A stretch of 64,000 nt of DNA from Perognathus longimembris pacificus (Eukaryota; Chordata; Mammalia; Rodentia; Heteromyidae). Below, piece after piece: positions 10,892 through 24,108 of the stretch. The stretch is taken from positions 7,935,686 through 7,999,685 of the forward strand of contig NC_063161.1 of the NCBI RefSeq assembly GCF_023159225.1, written 5' to 3'. Each line of letters begins with the position of its first letter. Within the stretch, counting starts at the first letter, position 1. The notes under the pieces are model-generated. The model was not told where the DNA came from and ran no database searches. It saw only the letters and a program-made list of their open reading frames with translations. Made by a program: the position numbers and the translations under genes.

Positions 10892-13800
10892 CTGGAGGAG
10901 GCAGGAGACGGCTTTCAGGGCTGTGGTGACCGCCCTGGGGGGGGGGTGGGGAGGTGTCCCTGGCTAGGACTGAGTCAGGGGGAACCCCATCTCAGTCTTC
11001 TCTGGTTCTGCATTCATGGACTGAATCAGAGAGGGCGGGGCCTGGGCTCCAGGGGTTCCGGGCCTGGGAATTCTGCACCGGAGCCCCTTGGGAGCGCCCA
11101 GTGGAGCCTGCTGTGTGTTCCGGGGCAAGGCCCGGCCCTCCCTGGGCCTGTCTCCGTCTCGGATGGGAGTGAGGCTGCAGCCTGAGGGGAAAGGCCCTGC
11201 ACCCTCCTCAGCTGCAGCCCTCTGGTCACCAGGTCCCCCCCCATCTGCATGTCCCCCTTGAATCGAGTCAGGCCCAGAACCCCAAGGCTGGCGTCTTCCA
11301 GATCCCCAGGCCCGGCGCGGTGCCGGGCTCACAGCCCCCCCTCCCCCCTCAAGTGAGCAGAAGGAATTGGCGTGGAGTCAGGGGCCCCAGAGAGGACCTC
11401 AGAGAAGCCTCCGGAAGGCGTCCCCGGCCCCCGGCCCGTACCGAATGGCCTCGATCCACTGGTCACGCTCGTGGGCGCTGGCGGCAGAGATGCGGTAGGA
11501 CGCGTGCTTGCCCTCCACCACCTTGCCGTCCCCGTCCGTCTTACACGCCTTGATTTTCTGGCCGCGGCAGCCGGGGTTGTAGAGTTCCAGACAGAACTGC
11601 GGGGGGGGGGGGGGCTCAGGCTGCACCACCGTCCAGGGGGTCAGAGGTGGGGGAGCAACACGTCCATGTGCCGCTGGTGACCCCCCCCGCCACACACACA
11701 GGGCACCCCGTCCTCAACAGTCCACTGAGCTTCTATGCACCCAGCTCCCCCAAACCCCCACATGACACACGAGGGAAACTGAGACTCAGAAAACAGCAGA
11801 GACTTATCCTGGGTGCCAACATCTAGGGACAAATGGGCTATGGCCCTTTTGGTGACATTTCATCTGTCCAGGGTCCCCGGTCCCCCGAGGATCACGCGGA
11901 GGGTCGCTCCCCTCTTGAGGAGCCCATAGGAGCCTGCCCGCCCCCTCCCTCCGGCTGGGCCCGCCCCCACGCACTGGCTTCTTGGGGTCCTCCACTTTCT
12001 GCACCGAGAGGTTCTCCAGCGGTATGATGCCCCGCGGCTCCTTGTCCTGCAGGGACAGGAAGGAAGGTCGGGGTCACCAAGAGGGGTCTGGAGGCTGAGG
12101 GCACGCATGGGGTGATCCTGGGGGCTCCCCCAAGACCCCAGGAAGAGTGACACGGCCACCACGATTCTGTCTAGCACGGAAGGACGAGCATGGGCAGAGA
12201 GCTGCGGCAGGGCCCAGCCTCTCCTCCCCTTGGTGCCTCCTGCATCATGGGAGGTGGGCGGGGCCGGTGGGATGGGGGCGGGGCTCTGCCCACCGTGGTG
12301 AACTCGAAGTAGTAGAGGCAGTTGTCGGTCAGGATGAACCAGCGTCGCTTCCACGTCTTCACTCGGCCTCCTGCAAGGGGCCAGCAACACGGCAGGTCAG
12401 CCTCCAGGTCCAGCGACCCCCATGGAACTCCCCTGGACCCCCAAAGATTTAACCCCTTGCCACCCACATCCATCCCTTCTCGGTCCCAAAACAGTGGGCC
12501 CTGAACTGCGCTATCTGACCCCCCTCAGGCTCCTCGTGATCTGGGCTTGGGCAGAATATCCACCATTCCCTGCTCCTCCTGGCACTGCCACCCTGGCTCT
12601 GCCCTTAGCCGGCTCCCTGCCCAGCGCTGTGGAAAGCTTTGTGGCTTTGATTTGCCATGCCCGCTTCTGGAGTATTCGAAACGTGCTTCTGTATTAACCA
12701 CCATAACCACCGATGATAAGGGGACCCTTGGTGACTAACCTCCCTTCCCACATGAGGAAACTGAGGCACGGAAAGGCAACATCATCTCCCCCATAAGTGG
12801 CATGTTTGAGATGGATGGATGTGTGGATGGATGGATGGTTGGGTGGATGGAGGATGGATGGGTGAGTGCATGGATGGATGGGTGAGTGGATGGATGGATG
12901 GGTGGATGGGTGAATGGACTGATAGATGGGTGGGTGGATGAAGGATGGATGGATGGGTGGATGTATCAATGGGTGGATGGATGGATGGGTGAGTGGATGG
13001 ATGGATAGATGGATGGTTGGGTGGATGGAGGATGGATGGATGGATGGTTGGGTGGATGGAGGATGGATGGGTGGATGGATGGATGGATGGGTGAGTGCGT
13101 GGATGGATGGGTGGATGGAGGATGGATGGATGGATGGATGGTTGGATGGATGGATGGATGGTTGGGTGAATGGAGGATGGATGGGTGGATGGAGGATGGA
13201 TGGATGGATGGGTGGATGGGTGAGTAGATGGATAGATGGGTGGATGGAGGATGGATGGATGGTTGGGTGGATGGTTGGGTGGATGGAGGATGGATGGATG
13301 GATGGATGGTTGGATGGATGGATGGATGGTTGGGTGGATGGAGGATGGATGGGTGGATGGAGGATGGATGGATGGATGGATGGATGGGTGGATGGGTGAG
13401 TAGATGGATAGATGGGTGGATGGAGGATGGATGGATGGTTGGGTGGATGGTTGGGTGGATGGAGGATGGATGGATGGTTGGGTGGATGGTTGGGTGGATG
13501 GAGGATGGATGGGTGGATGGGTGGATGGAGGATGGATGGATGGATGGGTGGATGGGTGGATGGATGGATGGGTGGATGGGTGGATGGGTGGATGGGTGGA
13601 TGGATGGATGGGTGGATGGGTGGATGGATGGATGGGTGGATGGAGGATGATGGATGGATGGATGGATGGTAGGGTAGATGAAGGATGGATGGGAGGATGG
13701 CTTCTTTGCTGGAAGCTATAACATCTCAACTCTCAAGGCCACAGGCCTGTGCCTGTGTCCATGTGCCTGCCTGTGGTGTGTGTGTGTGTGTATGTGTGTG

Positions 13801-16800
13801 TGTGTGTGTGTGACCACGTGCACAGGTCAGACTCTCACCCAGCTTGAGCAGCCAGCCCTCGCGGTCAGGGTTGAAGAAGGTGTGGGTGAGGTCGCTGCCG
13901 TCGTCCTCGGGGATGGAGAAGGGCTCTCTCTTGATGCTGTCGAAGAGGTTCTGGCAACAGGCGGGATGGGCCGGGCTGAGCCTGGGCCTCCTGGCCTCTC
14001 TGGCCTCAGGCAGGCCCGCCTCTCCTGATAGCCCGTCTAGGTCTCTGGTCCCCCGGCCCGGCCCCACCCACAGCCCCTCCCCTGTCCCCCCTGTGCTAGC
14101 GCAGGGCAGAGGCCGTGGGAGTCGGCTCTCTTGAGGCGCGCATGCCCAGCGAGGGGGAAGTCTGGGTGGGGGGGGGAGGTGAGGGGCTGCCAGGGTAAGG
14201 CGGGCGGGGGGGGCGCTGGGGTCCTGGCATCTGCGGGCTGTGCCTCTCTTCCTAGCTCCCCTGCACGATAGATCCAGACAGGACATGGGCGGCCACCGAG
14301 CCATTTCTTCTCTGTGGACTGTTTGGTGTGGCCGAGCATTCCCTGGAGATGACTTCTTTCTTTCCTGTGCCAGTCCTGGGGCTTGAACTCAGGGCCTGGG
14401 CTCTGTCCCTGAGCTGCTTGTGCTCAAGGGTAGTGCTCTACCCCTTGAGCCCCAGAGCCACTTCGGGCTTTTGTTGGTGATTAACTGGAGATAAGAGTCT
14501 CATGCACTTTCCTTCCCAGGCTGGATTCGAACCACGATCCTCAGATCTCAGCCTCTGGCACCTAGTGGTGTTCTGGATGTTTTAAAGGAGTGATCGCCCC
14601 ATTTCTGTTCAGTTGCGCCAGCTTGAGGAGCATGGCTTGCTGGTTGTTTACGGCCTTTCTGTCTGAGAGCCCCCCCCCCCCCCAGGGCTGGTGTGTGCGT
14701 GGGAGGTGTGTGTGGGGGGAGGTGCCCCCCCCCACTTCAGACTCCCCATTCCTGGGCTCAGCCTGACTGTGGTATGCAGGAGAGGAGGCATGGGAGCCGG
14801 GTGCTTCTCGGGGAGCCGCCCTGCGCCCCCCGAGCCTCGCCCTGGGAATTCCCAGGTGGCCTGGCTGGTGGACAAAAGGGGCCCAGGGCAGGAGGGCGGT
14901 CGGCGGAGCCAAGCGTTTGGGAGGTCCCAGGGCCCGCGCGGGTGTGGATGGGGCCGTGGTCCCCGGAAGCTGGGCCCCCGCGGTCAGCGCAGCCGGGGCG
15001 CTCAGCTCGTAGCCACCCACGCTTCCTGCGCCTCTAAACACCAGCGTCCCCTGCAAACCCGGCTGGGCCGCGGCGCCGGCGCCACGCAGACACAGCGCCC
15101 CCCCCCGTGGCCGCACTTAGCATCCGCACCCGGTCCTGACCTGGCCCCACCTGCTCACGGAAGGCAGGAGAAGAGCTGGGCGCCCCCCCACCCCCCACCA
15201 CGGTACACCTGTCTCTTCTCTGAGTCTGTCTGTCTATCTGCCAATCACCTTGGGGGTCAGGAAAGACAGGACTGAGTGATAATAGCATCGTGATGACTGA
15301 AGGATCAAAAACTGTGCCCAGGGAAAGAGCCACGTGCACGAAAGAGAGGGCTGCTGAGAGACGGGGTGCTGGTGTCACCCAGCCAAGCCTGAAGCCAACT
15401 TTCTGAAAGAAAATCGAGCCATGATTTATTTGGGTGACAGGAGTGGAGGATCTCTGGGCCAGGAAACAACTGTCAGCGAGAAGCCATGCCCTCTGTCCTC
15501 AGCCCTGTCTGTCTATCTGTCTGTTTACGCACTGGGAAGGGCTCTGGTATGCCTGGGCTTGAACCGGGAGCCGCACAAGGCACGCGGCTCTCCTACGCCC
15601 AGTGTCTGTGTCTAGTATATAGTCTGTTGGGGTCTGGGAGACTCCTCCCTTGCCCGGGCCTCAGTTTCTCCACCTGTATCATCAGTGGGTAGAGTGCTAG
15701 GTGCCCTGACTGTCCACCCTCCTTTCTTGGTTGTTGTCAGCCTGTTGTGCAAATGAGGAAACTGAGGCTGGCTCCCAAGGTCACGCAGCCAAGGGCAGAG
15801 GTGGGACCGAGCCACCACCCTTGTATCCTGAGCCTCTTGGCCGCTCTGAGCAGCCTCACTGGGGGGGCCTGGGTAAGACAAGTTCTGTCTGGGGTCCCCA
15901 CAAGGAGCTTTGAAAACCTTTCCTCCCAGCACACCCAGACTCCTGTGCCCTTGGGTGACCTCTCTCTAGGTTTTGTCTCTGTGCATATTTAGTTGTGTTC
16001 ACAGGGTTACTGAAAATCATGACAGGGCCTCTTTGGCAAAGTCCCAGTGGGAGTCATGAAGAACTCTTCTCCTCTTCCTCTTCTTCCTTCTCCTCTTCCT
16101 CTACTTCCTCCTCCTCCTCCTCCTCCTCCTCCTCCTCCTCCTCCTCCTCCTCCTCCTCCTCCTCCTCCTATTATATTTTTGTGTGCTGTGCCAGTCCTGG
16201 GGCCTGAACTCAGGGCCTCCCTCCTCTTGCTTGGCTTTTTCTCTCAAGGTTGATGTTCTACCACCTGAGCCACGTGTCCATTTCCAGATTTTCTTTTTTT
16301 TGGCCAGTCCTGGGGCTTGGACTCAGGGCCTGAGCACTGTCCCTGGCTTCTTCCCGCTCAAGGCTAGCACTCTGCCACTTGAGCCACAGCGCCGCTTCTG
16401 GCCGTTTACTGTATATGTGGTGCTGGGGAATCGAACCTAGGGCCTCATGTATCCGAGGCAGGCACTCTTGCCACTAGGCTATATCCCCAGCCCCATTTCC
16501 AGATTTTCTGCTGGTTCACTGGAGAGAAGCATCTCATGGACTTTCCTCCCCAGGCTTTGAACCACAACCTCAGACCTCAGCCTCCTGAGTAGCTGGGATT
16601 GCAGGTGTGAGCCACAGGCGCCTGGCTAAGAACTCCCTTCTACCAGAGGACAGCGTGTGAATGTCCCAACCTGCTTCATTTCCAAATGGGAAGGCTGGAA
16701 GACCAGAGGAGGAGAAGACCCCAAATTCACGGAGCTACTGCAGAAGTCTCCGCTGGCACCTACCAGGTCTAGGGGCTCTTCAATGGCTCCCAAAGCTTTG

Positions 16801-18951
16801 GGATTCATTAGCCACTCCAAGTGCCCCCAAGTATTTTGTCCAATGCTTTCTCTTTTTCTACACTATCAAGCTGGGAATCAAGGGTCAGGCCTGCTACCTC
16901 CCTCTCCCAGATACCAGCCTGGGCACCCAGGTGGCTAGCTGGTGGCAGGAAGCTAAGTCGACATAATAGAAGAAAGCTCCGGCTTTGCAGAAACCAAGTT
17001 CATGGTTATTAATAAGAAAGAGGGAGGGAGCTGGTGACAGGGCAGGGTGGAAAGTGAGGAGGGGGTGCCTGGTGGCTCCAGTACCAGAGGGTATTAACTT
17101 AGTACCTGCCAGCCTCACTATTCCCCTGGGAACAGGTGGCTTGTCCCCAGAGAGTCTTTTCCAAGCTCACAGAGCCGGCCAAGGGGGGCCGAGGGGTGAC
17201 CCACGCCCTAGGTGTGGGCTGCTCTCAGGCTTTGTGTTGTGACTTCCAGGACAGTGGGTCTCCTCTGGGGGCCGGTGTGGGGCAGGCACTCCTCCCTGAG
17301 TGACTACAGTGCGCGATGCCCCCACTGTCCTCCCTGCTGGCTCTGACCCAGGGGGGCAGCGAGGCTGTCACGTTCTAGGGCGCCCACAGTCCCTGAACTG
17401 AACTGCGGGCTCACAATGCTCAGCCAGGCCCTCCTGGGCCCTGCGTTTACAACGGGCTCCTGCTCTCGTGGCTGGCATTCAAAGCCCGGGACCCAGACTG
17501 GCCCAGTTGCCTGACTCAGCCCGCCCTACTCAGAGCCCAGCCCTCCAGTCCTCCCCAGCCAGGCCAGCGCTGGGGTCTGGCTGCTTCCTCCTTCTGGAAT
17601 GTTCTTTCCCAGCTTCTCTTCTGAAAGCACTCCAATTCAGCAACCATCCAGGCACAGATCGGAAGTCCCCTCCTCCAGGATAGGGCTGCCCTCCCCATCC
17701 TAGACCACTAGGGTGGTTCTGTGTGCCACAGCCCTGCCGGGCGGCCCCTGCAATGCAGGCTTGTAACTCACTGCAAGTCCCGTTCCTCTCTGACCTTGAA
17801 CTCTTGTCAGGGCAGGACCGGTGTCCACACACTCAGCATGGAAGATCGTGAGCATAAGGTGCGGCGCATGGGCTTGGGGGGGGGGTGGTGGGGCATGTCC
17901 AGACGGAGGCACCCATTTTAGAATGAGGACTGCCCAGCCCAGTCCAGTCCCCATAGGTCCCAAATCGGGGGTCCTCACGATGGTCTATCCGTAGATCCCC
18001 ATGGCTCTGGGCTAAGCCACTTCAGAGCCAACCGATTGGATGACGCCCATGTCCATCTAAGGGCCGTGCCCCAGCCGGGTCTCCTCTCTGGATGCCTGTC
18101 CAGCCACTGGGAGGCCACGCCCCTCGATGCCGGGATGACCACGCCCCCTCTGTGTTGGCCACGCCCCCTAAGCGGCCGTGCCCTTCTGGCCACGCCCATC
18201 CCGGGTGGCCATAGGCTCCCTGGTGGCCACGCCCTCCCCTGGAGACCACGCCCCGTCGTGGCCACACCCACTCCGGGCGGCCACGCCCTCTCACCCGCAG
18301 CTGCTCCTCGGGCAGGTCGCTGCCCTCGTTGATGCCGCGGTTCATGGACGCGAAGCGCTCAAAGGGCGGCCTGTCCCGCACGTTGGGGTTGTGCAGGCTG
18401 GTGTTGAGCATGATGACGGAGAAGGACAGCACGTAGCAGGTGTCTGCAGGCGGGGCGGGGCTGGTCACGGGCGGTGCCTGGCGTGGGTTCCCGGGATTCG
18501 GGGTTCGGGGGGGGCCCCGTTCGTTACCCTCGGTCCCCATCCCCACCCCCGCCCTCCCCGCCCCTCCCCGGGCCGCCCGCCTCTCCCTTCCCCGGCTGTG
18601 CTGGGGTGGCAGATCTGCACGGGGCATCTGCAAGGGCTCGGGAACCTCAGGTTCCCTGCTCACCTGTGGACCGAAAGACACCCGGGTTGCATAGGCAGTA
18701 GCGAGCCGCGAAGGCCTCCATCATGCGGTCGATCTTCTGGGCCTCCCCGGGCAGCCGGAAGCTCCACAGGAACTGTCTGGGGAGGGGGAGGGCAGGGAGG
18801 GGGCTGGGTGAGACCCCACAGCAGCTGCTCCTCCTGTTTCCCTGCCGTGGGAGAACACGAGCCACCCCTCCAGCCCTGCTCCTGGGACACAGAGTCTCAT
18901 GGGCCTTCTTTCCTTCCTGCCTTCCTGCCTTCCTGCCTTCCTGCTTTCCTC

Positions 18952-18996
<45 letters not shown>

Positions 18997-20537
18997 GCTT
19001 TTTCACTCAAGACGCTCTACCACTTGAGCCACAGCTCCGCTTTGGGGTGGATAATTGGAGGTAAGAGTCTCAAGAACTTTTTTGCCTGGGCTGAAACACG
19101 ATGGCTTTGAACCGTGATCCTCAGATCTCAGCCTCCTGAGTAGCTAGGATGACAGGTGCGCGCCGCGAGAATCCGCATCTAAGCCCCCTTTACGGAGCAT
19201 GGGAGTTTGAGAGCAGTCTTCATGCCCAGACGGGGGTGGGTTCTTTCTTGCCTGCCTTGCAGACTCCTTCTCACCCTTCAAAGCCTAGGTCAGATGCCCC
19301 TTTGGGGTCGAGGGGCTGGTTTTCCAGGCCTTGGCAGTAGCAGCAGCAAGACCTGCTAAGCAGCAGTGCATGTTAGAGCGTCATTTCCCAGATGAGGGAC
19401 GGGAGGCACAGAGAGGTCACACGGGGGGGGGGGCGGTGGCAGAGCTGGTATTCGAACGGGGCAGTGTGGCTTCAGTTTCTGCTCTTTACCACACGCCCAG
19501 TGCAAGGGGCAACTGCAGTGCCCGGATCAGACAGGGACAAGGAACTAAGGCAAGCGCTGGAGTGGGGGAAGTAAGACAGGATGATGCCCACCACGATTAC
19601 GATTACACAGAACACCCCGCCGCTGGACCCCCCCCACTCAAAGCCCGGCCCCCACCTCACCTGCCTCATCTGCTCACCTGAGGGCCTGCACCAGGTTGAG
19701 GTTGGCAAACTCATGGCAGTCCACAAAGGCCTGCAGGACCTGCAGGTTCACAGGGTCCCTGGGGAGGGGCGGGAGGGGGGGACTGGCTGGCACCCACCTC
19801 CTGGGGCAGGCCCCCTCCCCCCATCCGGGTAGCCTCGGAGGAGAAGGGCTGTGGGCCCAGCTCTACCCTGGCCTCCGAGGTCCAACCCCACCCTTCAGCT
19901 CTCAGAACACTCCTCCATCTATCTCATCCTCCTCCCTCCTACCCTCCTTCCCTCCCTCCCCCTCCTCCCTCTCTGCTCCTCAGTCTTCAGTCCCATCACT
20001 TGCTCTTTCTTGAGCCTGCCTCTACCCCAGGGCCTTTGCACTTGCTGTTCTCACCTCTAAGAACGCTTTCCCCCAAGATGTGTGCACTGCTTCCCCCCCC
20101 GCCCCCTGCCTCGCCATCACCTGCAAGTCCCTGTCGCTTCTCTGTGACAGCGTTCCTGTCCACGCTAGCTAGAGTCACAGCCTCCGGCCCCGGTCCTCAG
20201 CTAGGCCCTTCCGCTTGGCCTCACGGGGAGCCATCGTTGTCCACTGGGATCGGCCTTTCCCCTTACAGCGAGCCTCCAGGACAAGCCGTGGGCCCGGAGC
20301 GTGGTAGCCCCTCACACCATTAGTGCTGAATGAATGAAGTTGGGGCGTGCTGGCCGGCCCAACACCCTCCCTTCCGCTCCCCAAAGGCCCTCACCTCTCC
20401 CCCAGGTAGGTGCCGATGGACGCCTTGTTGAGGCCTTCACCCTTGTACAGGAAGCGCGCGATGTCCTGGACCGCAGGGCTCAGCAGCTGGTGCTCGATGA
20501 GATACTGGATGCCCTGGGGTGGGGGTGGGGCGTGTGT

Positions 20538-20571
<34 letters not shown>

Positions 20572-23500
20572 GCTGTCCCTGCATCACCCGGCCTATAGTG
20601 GGGGGAGGGGGCAAGCTGTCCCTGCACCACCGGGCCTGGAGGCGGGGCGGGAGGGGCGGGGCCTCCGGGCTGGGGAGGGCCTTGGCCTGGCTTCCTGTAG
20701 GCCCTGTCCCTTCGGGGGGGGGGGGGTGGGGGCGGCGGTGTCTGGGGTGGAGTCCCCCAAGAGCCTAGGGGGAGGCAGCGCCTGGCATAGGACATTTCTG
20801 GGGACCGAGCCCCCGATCTAACCGAGGGCTGTGGAGGGGAGCCCCCAGCGGGCACCCTGCCCCCCAGCTCCAGCCCAGCCACCACCCCCCCCCCCATGCC
20901 AGCCCGCACCCCTCACCTTGGCGGGGTCCATGTTGAACTTCTTGCGCCCGACGCACAGCTCCTTCTCCTTCTGGGCCACGCGGCTGTGGGCAGAGACGCA
21001 TCTGTAGGCAGAGACCCCACCCTCGGCCCCTCCTGGGGGAGCTGGCATGCCCTCGGGGGGCCCCTGCAGGGTGGGACAAGCCCAGGGTCTGACCAGAGCC
21101 GGGGAGAGGAGAGGAGCGGGGAGGAGCCGGCAGCGGCCCCCGGGCCGCTGAGTCCTGGGGGCCACGCCGGGTGCCAGCCACTCCGGCTGAGTCCCGCCCG
21201 TCACCTGCCGGGCCTCAGTTTCCTCATTCTTAAGAGGGGGCAGGGGGTGAGCGGAGAACGCCGGAGCCAGGCAGTCGCTGCTGCAGCCGGAGCCGGGGTG
21301 CGTGGGAGGCCGAGGCCCGCTGGTGCGTATGGGGGTGCACAGGCGTGCATGCAGGCGAGGGAACGCTGCAGATCTAGGTAGGACGCGGAGCCGGGCTGGG
21401 GTTCCCTGGGACCCGGGGCGGGGGGGTTGTGCAGGAACCTCCTCCTTGCACAAATGAGGAAACTGAGGCCCAGAGAGTGGGAGGACCCCCCCCACCACCA
21501 CCACCGAGGAGGGAGGGGGTCTCCTCGCGGAAGGGGTGGGCCTGCCCTCCCCCTCTCCTCGGGGCGGACCCTGGCCAGGGCTCTGGGGGGGCTGTCTCCT
21601 AGGAGAGGGGCCACTCAGACGGCCTCACCTCTCCTGGGCGTTCTCGAAGCAGTCGATCTGGGTGAACACATCTGCGATCTCCTCCTTCAGTGTCTGTGGG
21701 GACCGGGAGGGGGGGCGGTCAAGGCCGGCAGGGCGGGAGGGGTCCGGGGGAACCCCCACTCCATCCCCACCCCTGCCTCCTGGGGGCTGACAGAGGAGGA
21801 GCAGTAGGCCCAGCACCCCACAGGGCAGCAGCCGCCCCCCCAAGGGCTCCCCAAGGCCCGGCTCTCTGGGGGGGGCTGCTCTGGGTACCCCAGCTTTGGG
21901 GCCCCGGAGCCCAGCCAGAACCCCAGGCGGCTCCTGACTGCGCGGCTCCCCCCTGGCAGAAATGGGGGTTCACTCGGCGTTCCCCGAGGACCTCTGGGCT
22001 CACTGTCCTGAGGTCTTCATCGGAGGGACGGTACAGAAAGAGCAGGCCATACACTGGCTTAGCAAAGGGGGGGGGGATGCGTGTGGCAATAGAGGAAGAA
22101 GGGGGGAGAAGGGGGGGCCATAGTGGAGCCGCAGGCTGAGGAAGGGCAGGCGAAGCCCCCCCCCTCGGGCTGGCATGCTTAAGTAATGGAGCAGCTGAGA
22201 GACTTGGGCATATGATGTTATCCTGACTGGATGCTGGGGGGGGGCAGGCCTGGTGGAGGAGGTGGGTAGAGTGGGAGAGGGGGCTCTCTGGCTCCTAGCC
22301 CCCTCTGGGGCCTGGCCTGGGAGTTCAGACTCACATGCTGTTCCCCAGGGTCTCTCCCTCCCCTCCCCCCCCCCCGCGGCCCTGAGCTGGCAGGGCTGTG
22401 CGACCCCCGGCCAGGTCCGCTCATGGGAGCGTGCGCACACACACCTGGATGTCCTCCAGCAGCTGCCGGCGGTGCCACCGGATCCGCTGCAGCTCCTCCA
22501 TCTCCCCGCTGCTCAGCTCGGGCTCTGGGAAGAGGACACTGTAAGGTCATCCCCCGCCCCCCCCCAGGCCTGTGCGGACGCTTCCCTCTGTTGGAGTCTC
22601 GGCCCAGTACCTGCGTTGCCTAGGTGACTGGCGCACCTGGAGGCAGTCACCGCCCCTTCTCTAAGGCCACGCCTCCCACGGGGGAGGGGCCCCCAGCGCC
22701 ACGCCTTCCCTAGATTCACCGGGGCCTGGCAGCCCCCCGCCCTTCCACCACGGGGTGGGAGGGCAGCAGTTTGGGGATAAATTCTCCCTCCTGCCTGGTG
22801 TTCTCTTCGATCCGTTACCTAATTAAACCTCATGTCCCCAGGTTCTTCCTCAGGAGCTCCGCTTCCCACCCCTCCCCCCCCCCCCCGGCCCCAACTGGGC
22901 CTCCTGGCTCTCTGGGACCTAAGCTACCTCCCCTGGGAGGCTCACTAACCATCCTGAGGCCCTGATTGGCCAGAGGACGGTCACGTGACCGCCCATAGCT
23001 GCAAGGGAGTCTGTGCTTGCTTTGCAAAGGTGAGACTGGATTGGGGGCGGGAACACACACTTGACAGTTTCCTGTCCCCAGCCCGCGGGCTGAGCGAGGA
23101 GCCAGGGGCGGGCTGCAGCCTTCATGCCTGACCCTGGACGTGGCTCGTGGATCAGGGTCTTAACTCCGGCTTCAGCCTGGAGCCGGCTGTGCGGCAGCCT
23201 TCCCACCGCAACCTGCCACGCGTAGCTGGGATGGCAGGCACCTGCCGCCATGCCCGGCTTGTGGACTGAGATGGGGGTCTCACTAACTGTTTGCTGGGTC
23301 TGGTCTTGAAGGATCTCAGTCCTCCTAGAACTCCATCCCTTGAGCAGCTGGGATTACAAGCGTGCACCACCACACCCAGCTACCGGTAAGTTCCAAGTAG
23401 GAGCTGTGGCTCCTCCCTCCTCCTGTGGGCCAGGGGCAGTGTGGGAGACGCCCTCCCTGCTCTGCCCGGCGTGCACTTGTCACTGAGCCACCGGCCCGGT

Positions 23501-23590
23501 GGTTTTAATTTTCTGTTCGAGTAGGAGCTTGCTACGTTCTGCTAAGGCTGGCTTTGAACTCAGGATCATCCTGGGAGATGACGTATTCCC

Positions 23591-23628
<38 letters not shown>

Positions 23629-24074
23629 GTGTGCGTGCGTGTGCACTAGGTCTTGAACTCAGGACAGCAGTCCCTTAGCTTTTTTTTTTTTTGCTCAAGG
23701 CTGGTGCTCTGCCACTTGATCCATCGCTCCACTTCTGGCTTTTTGCTGGTTATTTGGAGGTGAGAGTCTCAATGACTTTCTTGCCCCAGCTTGCTGCACA
23801 CCACGATCCCCAGATCTCAGTCTCCCGAGTAGGTGGGATTGCAGGCGTGTGCCGCCATGCCCGGCTGGGAGAGGCCTACGTCAGCCGGGAGCCGGTGGGA
23901 TGGTGGTTCAGAGCCAGCCTGGGCAGGAAGATCTGTGAGACTCTTACCTCCCCCAAACCACTCAGAAAACCGGAGCGGGGAGCGGAGCCGGGGCTCACGC
24001 GGCAGAGTGCCGAAGGACCTCAGGGACAGCGCCCAAGCGTTGAGCTCAAGCCCTGGGACTGGCACGCGCGTGCG

Positions 24075-24108
<34 letters not shown>

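Noticed and set aside
12810..13725. CRISPR-like regular repeats
   Set aside because: Direct tandem GGAT units without unique spacers in a mammalian intron.
12782..13729. Long frames reading HPSIHP or WMDGW repeats
   Set aside because: Products of the GGAT minisatellite in a CYTH4 intron, not proteins.
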